A stretch of DNA of 20,422 bases from JBLNDG01 sp050261415 (GTDB lineage: Bacteria; Bacillota; Clostridia; Lutisporales; Lutisporaceae): positions 1 to 20,422 of the forward strand of contig JBLNDG010000213.1 in NCBI GenBank assembly GCA_050261415.1, in the 5' to 3' direction. Below, in pieces: positions 14,644 through 20,422 of the stretch; position 1 is the stretch's first letter; the number at the start of each line of letters is the position of its first letter. The notes under the pieces are model-generated. The model ran no database searches and had not been told where the DNA came from. It saw nothing but the letters and a program-made list of their open reading frames with translations. Position numbers and translations under genes: made by a program.

Positions 14644-15105
14644 ATGTCAAGAATAAGTGATTTGATTGAAAGCTTTATTAATGATCTCATAGAACAAGGG
14701 CAGGGTGTTATTGAAATTCGGAGGAATGAAATGGCCAACTATTTTGATTGCGCCCCATCCCAGATAAACTATGTGCTCATGACCAGGTTCACCTCAGAGA
14801 GGGGTTATTTTATTGAATCCCGAAGGGGAGGCGGAGGATGCATAAAGATCTCACGCGTTGCAGTTGACAAGGATGATTATTTGTGGAATTTACTTTCAAA
14901 CAGGATTGGCAGCAGTATAAACAAGGAGGGTGCTTTTGAACTGATTCAAGCTTTACATAAATTGAATCTGATTGAAAGCGGTGATGTAAAAATACTTAAG
15001 GCGGCTGTAGATGACAGTACGCTTTCTATGGTTCAAAAACCATTGAGGGACAATTTAAGGGCGGAGATTCTGAAATCGATTATAGTTGCAGCGGTTGTGG
15101 ATTAA
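14644..15105 (+). CDS. ctsR: CtsR, transcriptional repressor of class III stress genes
   Basis: The 153-residue protein is of the usual CtsR length. It starts MSRISDLIESFINDLI, has a winged helix-turn-helix (FDCAPSQINYVLMTRFTSERG) and a wing ESRRGGGGCIKI with the four-glycine stretch at 62-65 that acts as heat sensor in Bacillus CtsR. Arg61 corresponds to the wing arginine that McsB phosphorylates in Geobacillus. The C-terminal half is the dimer and degradation domain. A perfect CtsR operator lies just upstream. The ribosome binding site is weak (GAGTGA, four bases before ATG 14644), which may keep repressor levels low. mcsA follows after 21 bases. Confidence 0.97.
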   Translation: MSRISDLIESFINDLIEQGQGVIEIRRNEMANYFDCAPSQINYVLMTRFTSERGYFIESRRGGGGCIKISRVAVDKDDYLWNLLSNRIGSSINKEGAFELIQALHKLNLIESGDVKILKAAVDDSTLSMVQKPLRDNLRAEILKSIIVAAVVD

Positions 15106-15126
15106 ATATAGTTTAGGAGGGTTATT

Positions 15127-15639
15127 ATGCTTTGTGAAGAATGTGGGAAGAGACCCGCATCAGTTCATATAACCAGAGTTGAAAACGGGAAAAAAACAGA
15201 TATGCACCTGTGTGAGCAATGTGCGATACAAAAGGGCTTATTAGGCATTAGCACAAGTTTTTCAATTAATGATCTGCTGGCTGGTCTTTTAAACTCCGGC
15301 AATGTTTCATCTTTGAAGAAAGATGCAGTGCAGGATGTAAAATGTGACGTTTGCGGTTTATCATACAATAGATTCAGAGAGACGGGACGATTCGGATGCA
15401 GCAATTGCTATAAGGTGTTTGGAGAGAGATTGAACCCCTTGTTCAAGAAGCTTCACGGAAACACCAGCCACACTGGAAAGATACCTGATAGAGTTGGCGG
15501 AAGGATTAAGGTGCTTAGAGAGGTAGAAAAGCTGAAGAAGGAGCTGGATGAGGCAATACGGGATGAAGAATACGAACAGGCCGCGGTTATAAGAGATAAA
15601 ATAAAAGAAATTTATAAATCGGAAAAGGGGGAAGAATGA
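15127..15639 (+). CDS. mcsA: McsA, zinc-binding activator of the McsB arginine kinase
   Basis: This 170-residue protein has two paired-cysteine zinc sites, Cys3/Cys6 with Cys29/Cys32 and Cys73/Cys76 with Cys91/Cys94, then a C-terminal UVR-like coiled-coil (LKKELDEAIRDEEYEQAAVI). The UVR region resembles the ClpC middle domain (EYERAAQLRDKI), as known for this family. McsA binds and activates McsB and helps inactivate CtsR during stress. AGGAGGG is seven bases upstream of the ATG. Its TGA overlaps the mcsB start (ATGA), so the two are coupled and made in similar amounts. Confidence 0.96.
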   Translation: MLCEECGKRPASVHITRVENGKKTDMHLCEQCAIQKGLLGISTSFSINDLLAGLLNSGNVSSLKKDAVQDVKCDVCGLSYNRFRETGRFGCSNCYKVFGERLNPLFKKLHGNTSHTGKIPDRVGGRIKVLREVEKLKKELDEAIRDEEYEQAAVIRDKIKEIYKSEKGEE

Positions 15640-16664
15640 TGAAAGGCTGGATTCAGGGGAATGGCCCCCACAATGAAATAATACTGAGCAGCAGGATCAG
15701 GCTTGCCAGAAATCTTTCAAATATACCTTTTCCCGCAATGCTTGATAACACTAAAGCAAAAGAGATTGTTAAGATGGTCGGCGAAAGTGTCGGAAAAAAC
15801 GAAGATACCCCATTGAAATTCAAAAATTATATTATTGAGGAAATGGCGCCGCTAGACAGGCAGACTCTTGTTGAAAAACACCTTATCAGCCCGGGACTGG
15901 CTAAGAACAGTACCAGCGGAGCTGCTGTCATAAGCAATGATGATGTAGTAAGCATTATGATAAATGAAGAGGATCATTTGAGAATACAAGCGATTCTCCC
16001 GGGATTTCAGATAAAAAAAGCCTGGGAGGTTGCAAGCAATCTTGATGATATTCTGGAAAAGAGCCTCGAATATGCATATGATGAAAACTGGGGATACCTT
16101 ACCAGCTGTCCTACCAATGTAGGAACGGGGATGCGTGCTTCAGTAATGGTTCATCTTCCGGCATTGAATATAACGGGGAATATAAACAAGATACTTCAGG
16201 CTGTTACTCACATAGGCCTTACAATAAGGGGATTGTACGGTGAAGGAACAGAAATGGTAGGCAATATATTCCAGGTTTCCAATCAGATAACCCTCGGAAG
16301 GTCTGAGGATGAAATTGTTGATAATCTGACTGGTGTGGTTATGCAGATAATTGAAAAGGAAAAGGAAGCAAGAAATATTCTGCTCAATAACAACCGTATA
16401 CAGATTGAGGATAAAATCTGGCGCTCATGGGGTATTATGAAAAATGCGAGAATTATGCAGTCCCAGGAATGTATGAAGCTGCTTTCGGATATGCGTCTTG
16501 GGGTTGATCTTGGGATCGTTGAAGGTATACCTATTTCACTTTTAAATGAAATAATGGTAGGAACACAAGCCGCAAGCATACAGAAACGCTATGAAAGGGA
16601 ATTAAGCCCAACAGAAAGAGACATACTAAGGGCAGAAATTGTAAGGGATAAACTGGGCGGCTGA
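15636..16664 (+). CDS. mcsB: McsB, protein arginine kinase
   Basis: The 342-residue enzyme phosphorylates arginines on CtsR and misfolded proteins, marking them for ClpC. It has the phosphagen-kinase signs SSRIRLARN (18-26), EEDHLRIQ (111-118) and the signature CPTNVGTGMRASVM starting at Cys158. The C-terminal RDILRA fits the RDxxRA motif that senses phospho-arginine in bacterial McsB. It lacks the N-terminal domain of animal creatine/arginine kinases, as expected. Two adjacent ATG codons (15636 and 15639) could both start; the first overlaps the mcsA stop. The G-rich site at 15626-15630 serves either. clpC follows after 32 bases. Confidence 0.96.
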   Translation: MMKGWIQGNGPHNEIILSSRIRLARNLSNIPFPAMLDNTKAKEIVKMVGESVGKNEDTPLKFKNYIIEEMAPLDRQTLVEKHLISPGLAKNSTSGAAVISNDDVVSIMINEEDHLRIQAILPGFQIKKAWEVASNLDDILEKSLEYAYDENWGYLTSCPTNVGTGMRASVMVHLPALNITGNINKILQAVTHIGLTIRGLYGEGTEMVGNIFQVSNQITLGRSEDEIVDNLTGVVMQIIEKEKEARNILLNNNRIQIEDKIWRSWGIMKNARIMQSQECMKLLSDMRLGVDLGIVEGIPISLLNEIMVGTQAASIQKRYERELSPTERDILRAEIVRDKLGG

Positions 16665-16696
16665 TGATAATAACTTGATGATAGGAGGATAAATTA

Positions 16697-19159
16697 ATGG
16701 GAATTTTCGATAGATTTACGGAAAGAGCCCAGAAGGTTATGGTATATGCTCAGGAGGAAGCATTAAGGCTTAATCATAATTACATCGGAACCGAGCACAT
16801 ACTTCTGGGACTCTTAAGAGAAGGAGAAGGAGTCGCAGCCCAAGTTCTCAGGAATAAGGGCATAGATCTTGATACAGTAAGAAAAAATGTTGAAGAAGTA
16901 ATTGGTACCGGTCAACAACCGGTTGACCAGGTAGTCGGCTATACACCAAGGACAAAGACAGTTCTGGAATTCAGCTTGAGCGAGGCAAGGAATCTTGGAC
17001 ATAACTATATTGGTACCGAACATCTACTATTGGCACTTATCAGGGAAGGAGAGGGAATCGCAGCCCAGATTCTGACCGGAATGGGGCTCGATTTAAGTAC
17101 GGTTGCACAAGAGATAGTCAATATTTTGAGGGATGAAAAATCAAAGAGTAAACCCGGCAGTAATGCTGCCAAAAGCGCAAATACTCCAACACTGAACCAG
17201 TACGGCAGGGATCTGACTGAAATGGCCAAAGAGGGCAAGCTGGATCCTATTATAGGCAGGGAAAAGGAAATAGAGCGTGTCATACAGATTTTGAGCAGGA
17301 GAACAAAGAATAATCCTGTGCTTATAGGTGATCCCGGCGTGGGCAAGACTGCCATTGCGGAAGGGCTGGCCCAAAAGATAGTAGAAGGCAGTATTCCCGA
17401 GATAATTAAAGATAAAAGAGTTGTCACACTTGATGTCTCTTCCATGGTTGCAGGCTCAAAATACAGGGGTGAATTTGAGGAAAGACTCAAGAATGTAATG
17501 AATGAAATCAGGGAAGCCAAGAATATAATATTGTTTATTGATGAAATGCATACTATTATTGGAGCAGGAGGCGCTGAAGGGGCTATTGACGCATCCAATA
17601 TATTGAAACCTGCGCTGGCAAGAGGAGAAATACAGGCTATTGGAGCAACCACACTTGACGAATATAGAAAGCATGTAGAAAAGGATGCCGCCCTTGAACG
17701 ACGTTTTCAGCCTGTAATGGTCGGAGAGCCGACTAAGGAGGAAACCCTCCTGATACTTGAAGGGCTCAGGGATAAGTATGAAGCCCATCATAAGGTGAAA
17801 ATAACAGACGAGGCTTTGAAGGCTGCAGTTGATTTGTCAGACAGGTATATAACAGACAGGTTCCTCCCCGATAAAGCCATAGATTTGGTGGATGAAGCGG
17901 CGTCAAAGGTAAGAATCAAGACATTTACAGCACCGCCTGACTTAAAAAAGATTGAGGAGGAGCTTTCCGCCCTTGAAAAGGAAAAGTCGGAAGCTATAAG
18001 CATGCAGGAATACGAGAGGGCAGCACAATTAAGAGACAAAATACAGGATATGAAAAAACAGCTTGAAGATGAAAAGAAGAATTGGACTGACAAGACGAAC
18101 TCAAAAGATTCAGTAGTTGGTGAAGAAGAAATCGCTTCTGTGGTATCCAACTGGACCGGTATACCGGTAACAAAGCTTGCGGAGGAAGAATCGAAGAGGC
18201 TTCTAAACCTGGAGTCCATACTTCATGGAAGGGTCATAGGGCAGGAGGAAGCTGTCCTTGCTGTAGCAAAGGCAATTAAAAGAGCCCGGGTCGGACTCAA
18301 GGATCCGAAGAGGCCGGTAGGGTCCTTCATATTCCTTGGACCTACAGGAGTTGGGAAAACAGAGCTCTCGAAGGCTCTCGCTGAGGCATTATTTGGAGAT
18401 GAAAATTCTGTAATCAGAATAGATATGTCGGAATATATGGAGAAGCATACGGTATCAAGACTTATCGGTTCACCTCCCGGCTATGTCGGCTATGAGGAAG
18501 GCGGACAGCTGACTGAAAAGGTAAGAAGAAAACCATACTCCGTAGTGTTGCTGGATGAGATTGAAAAAGCGCATCCTGATGTGTTCAACGTACTGCTTCA
18601 GATATTGGATGATGGAAGATTGACCGATGGAAAAGGCAGAACAGTGGATTTCAAAAATACGGTTATAATTATGACATCCAACGTGGGTGTGAGCACAATA
18701 AAGAAACAGGGTGTATTGGGATTTACAGCTGCTACATCCAATGAACGCGAGGATGCTTACGAAAGAATGAAGAACAATGTGATGGAAGAATTGAAGCGGA
18801 CATTCAGACCGGAATTTCTGAACAGAGTAGATGATATAATTGTGTTCCATCAACTGGAGGAAGAACATCTCAAGCAGATTGTGGAACTCATGCTGAAATC
18901 GCTTCTTGGCAGAGTAAAAGAAATGAATATTGATGTGGATGTAACTGACAATGCAAAGGCACTTCTGGTAAAGAAGGGCTATGATCAGGCATATGGCGCA
19001 AGACCGCTTCGCCGGGCTATTCAGAAGATGGTTGAGGATCAGCTGTCTGAGGAAATGTTGAAAGGGAATGTGAAGCCCGGAGGAAAAGTCCTGATTGATG
19101 CAGAGAATGAAAAACTAGTATTCACAAGTAATGAAAAACTGGTATTCACAAATAAGTAG
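16697..19159 (+). CDS. clpC: ClpC, Hsp100 AAA+ unfoldase of the ClpCP protease
   Basis: The 820-residue protein has two N-domain repeats (NYIGTEHILLGLLREGEG and NYIGTEHLLLALIREGEG). The first AAA+ module has Walker A GDPGVGKT (211-218) and Walker B Asp282-Glu283, and a short middle domain with a UVR-like coil lies at about 419-465. The second AAA+ module has Walker A GPTGVGKT (548-555) and Walker B Asp620-Glu621. The loop VLGF (673-676) is the ClpP-docking tripeptide region, so it should work with ClpP, whose gene is not in the window. It binds phospho-arginine-marked substrates through the N-domain and feeds them to ClpP. AGGAGG lies upstream of ATG 16697. The C-terminus carries a fresh 8-residue duplication. 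A terminator follows. Confidence 0.98.
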   Translation: MGIFDRFTERAQKVMVYAQEEALRLNHNYIGTEHILLGLLREGEGVAAQVLRNKGIDLDTVRKNVEEVIGTGQQPVDQVVGYTPRTKTVLEFSLSEARNLGHNYIGTEHLLLALIREGEGIAAQILTGMGLDLSTVAQEIVNILRDEKSKSKPGSNAAKSANTPTLNQYGRDLTEMAKEGKLDPIIGREKEIERVIQILSRRTKNNPVLIGDPGVGKTAIAEGLAQKIVEGSIPEIIKDKRVVTLDVSSMVAGSKYRGEFEERLKNVMNEIREAKNIILFIDEMHTIIGAGGAEGAIDASNILKPALARGEIQAIGATTLDEYRKHVEKDAALERRFQPVMVGEPTKEETLLILEGLRDKYEAHHKVKITDEALKAAVDLSDRYITDRFLPDKAIDLVDEAASKVRIKTFTAPPDLKKIEEELSALEKEKSEAISMQEYERAAQLRDKIQDMKKQLEDEKKNWTDKTNSKDSVVGEEEIASVVSNWTGIPVTKLAEEESKRLLNLESILHGRVIGQEEAVLAVAKAIKRARVGLKDPKRPVGSFIFLGPTGVGKTELSKALAEALFGDENSVIRIDMSEYMEKHTVSRLIGSPPGYVGYEEGGQLTEKVRRKPYSVVLLDEIEKAHPDVFNVLLQILDDGRLTDGKGRTVDFKNTVIIMTSNVGVSTIKKQGVLGFTAATSNEREDAYERMKNNVMEELKRTFRPEFLNRVDDIIVFHQLEEEHLKQIVELMLKSLLGRVKEMNIDVDVTDNAKALLVKKGYDQAYGARPLRRAIQKMVEDQLSEEMLKGNVKPGGKVLIDAENEKLVFTSNEKLVFTNK
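19106..19153 (+). repeat. 24-base tandem duplication at the 3' end of clpC
   Basis: Two units of 24 bases (19106-19129 and 19130-19153) differ at two positions and encode NEKLVFTS and NEKLVFTN. The duplication keeps the frame and lengthens the ClpC tail by eight residues. Confidence 0.9.
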
Positions 19160-19166
19160 AGGGTAA

Positions 19167-19209
19167 CCCCCAAGGGGCTTCACACAGAGCCTTTTGGGGG
19201 ATGCTTTTT
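19167..19209 (+). terminator. Terminator after clpC
   Basis: CCCCCAAGGGGCT (19167-19179) and AGCCTTTTGGGGG (19188-19200) form a 13-bp stem with two G-U pairs and an 8-base loop. ATGC and five T follow. The T run is set off by four bases, so it may terminate only in part. Confidence 0.8.
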
Positions 19210-19260
19210 GTTCACACCCTATGAATCCGGTTGATATGTTCAGTACGAAACATATAGAAT
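19207..19260 (+). repeat. Dispersed palindromic intergenic element, copy 3
   Basis: This is the most diverged copy: TTTGTTCACACCCTATGAAT, then GATATGTTCAGTACG and AAACATATAGAAT. The small palindrome ATATGTT-N8-AACATAT is kept. TTGATA (19231-19236), 16 bases and TATAGA (19253-19258) could form a promoter over it. It begins at the clpC terminator tail and ends 158 bases before radA. Confidence 0.75.
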
Positions 19261-19418
19261 TGACATTAATAAATATAGTATAATTGATATGTGTAATTTA
19301 CTGCAAAAAAGGACAAACTTTTGAAGTAAATATTGTAAAGTATGTAAAAAATGTGGTTTTTTACCGATATATAGAACAGAAACAGCCGAACGGGGAGACT
19401 ATAATATGAGGTGTTTTA

Positions 19419-20422
19419 ATGGCTAAGCTAAAGACTAAATTTGTATGTAATGAATGTGGGAGCGAATCCCCCAAATGGATGGGCAAATGCCCGGAATGCG
19501 GACAGTGGAATACCTTTGTTGAAGAGATAGAACAAAAAGAAACACAGCCGCAGCAAAAACTCTTGGCTGTATTATCGAAGCCGGAATCACTTTCGGATAT
19601 ATCCGTTAACATAGAAAAGAGGCTAAGCACTGGAGTTTCCGAGCTGAACCGTGTATTAGGCGGGGGAATAGTAAATGGTTCCCTTGTGCTTGTAGGGGGA
19701 GACCCGGGTATAGGAAAATCGACTCTGCTTTTGCAGATTTCCAATAATATTGGCTGTGCTGGACTTAAGGTTTTGTATATATCCGGAGAGGAGTCAACAG
19801 CGCAGATAAAACTGAGAGCGTCCAGAATGGATGTTAAATCCGGAAACATATTTTTGGTTTCAGAAAATAATACACAGAATGTAGCTGCGTATATCAGCGA
19901 TTTGAAGCCTGATATACTTATTGTCGATTCAATTCAGACCATGTATAATCCTGATATTTCATCGGCCCCCGGAAGCGTAAGCCAGGTAAGGGAGGCCACG
20001 CTCGGCCTTATGAGGATAGCCAAGCAGGATGGGATAGCAACCTTTATTGTCGGACATGTGACTAAGCAGGGTGCTATTGCAGGGCCGAGAGTACTTGAGC
20101 ATATGGTTGATACAGTGCTTTACTTCGAAGGGGAAACCCATATGTCGTACAGGATATTGAGGGCTGTGAAAAACAGGTTTGGCTCCACCAACGAGATAGG
20201 TATATTCGAAATGGGCGATAAGGGCCTTACAGAAGTAATTAATCCTTCGCAAATGCTGCTTTCGGGCAGAATGAAGGGAGCTCCCGGCTCCTGCGTTATT
20301 TCAGCAATGGAAGGAACAAGGGCTATGCTGGTAGAAGTACAGGCATTGCTCAGCCATACCAGCTTCGGAGTACCAAGGAGAAATGCCACAGGGGTGGACT
20401 ACAACAGAGTAATGCTTCTAAT
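19419..20422 (+). CDS. radA: RadA (Sms) DNA repair ATPase, 3' partial
   Basis: The frame is open from ATG 19419 to the right edge (334 codons; the family has about 450). It has the N-terminal zinc finger Cys10/Cys13/Cys24/Cys27, Walker A GDPGIGKST (94-102), a Walker B around ILIVDSIQT, and the RadA motif KNRFG (251-255). The visible end (YNRVMLL) is at the start of the Lon-like C-terminal domain, which is cut off by the window. RadA is a DnaB-like helicase that drives branch migration in recombination and helps natural repair. GAGGTG (19408-19413) is five bases upstream of the ATG. A terminator and the third dispersed element separate it from clpC, so it is probably transcribed on its own. 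Confidence 0.96.
   Translation, partial: MAKLKTKFVCNECGSESPKWMGKCPECGQWNTFVEEIEQKETQPQQKLLAVLSKPESLSDISVNIEKRLSTGVSELNRVLGGGIVNGSLVLVGGDPGIGKSTLLLQISNNIGCAGLKVLYISGEESTAQIKLRASRMDVKSGNIFLVSENNTQNVAAYISDLKPDILIVDSIQTMYNPDISSAPGSVSQVREATLGLMRIAKQDGIATFIVGHVTKQGAIAGPRVLEHMVDTVLYFEGETHMSYRILRAVKNRFGSTNEIGIFEMGDKGLTEVINPSQMLLSGRMKGAPGSCVISAMEGTRAMLVEVQALLSHTSFGVPRRNATGVDYNRVMLL

Noticed and set aside
19260..19284. Promoter TTGACA ... TATAAT before radA
   Set aside because: Both hexamers are perfect but only 13 bases apart, too close for a SigA promoter (about 17). It may still be a relic or a chance match.

Overview
The window looks like chromosomal DNA of a low-GC, Gram-positive anaerobe of the class Clostridia, perhaps of the cellulolytic Ruminiclostridium/Acetivibrio type. 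The evidence is the gene order ctsR-mcsA-mcsB-clpC-radA, AGGAGG-type ribosome binding sites, AT-rich intergenic DNA, a ferredoxin-tailed aldo/keto reductase, and no sign of a SigB-type promoter. The species call is inference from gene content. No rRNA, tRNA, CRISPR array, transposase or phage gene was seen.

Layout. Positions 2-445 hold the C-terminal end of a DoxX-like membrane protein whose start is outside the window. A 353-base gene-free stretch follows, with a long two-part inverted repeat and the first copy of a dispersed 55-bp element. Next come an M16C zinc metalloprotease (799-3726) and, overlapping it by 14 bases, a sensor kinase of unusual build (3713-6310): Cache-like sensor, one membrane helix, HAMP, PAS, Hpt, CheA-type ATPase and CheX-type phosphatase. 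A strong terminator separates these from a two-gene ABC exporter (6420-8811). Two minus-strand genes follow, an aldo/keto reductase with a ferredoxin domain and hisC. They lie divergently from an EF-G paralogue of the GTPase-altered type (11669-13753).

After the EF-G terminator comes the second copy of the dispersed element, then two small genes: a TusA-like protein without cysteine and a 54-residue unknown with a GTG start. They end at their own terminator. The CtsR stress operon follows (14644-19159), with a perfect CtsR operator just downstream of its promoter. Here CtsR represses, McsA and McsB form the arginine-kinase module that inactivates CtsR and marks proteins, and ClpC unfolds the marked proteins for ClpP. 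A terminator and the third copy of the element separate clpC from radA, which runs off the right edge.

The observations most worth a second look are the element in three copies, always in the same orientation upstream of a gene start, and the CheA-CheX fusion kinase, which appears to have lost its N-terminal membrane anchor where it overlaps the protease gene.
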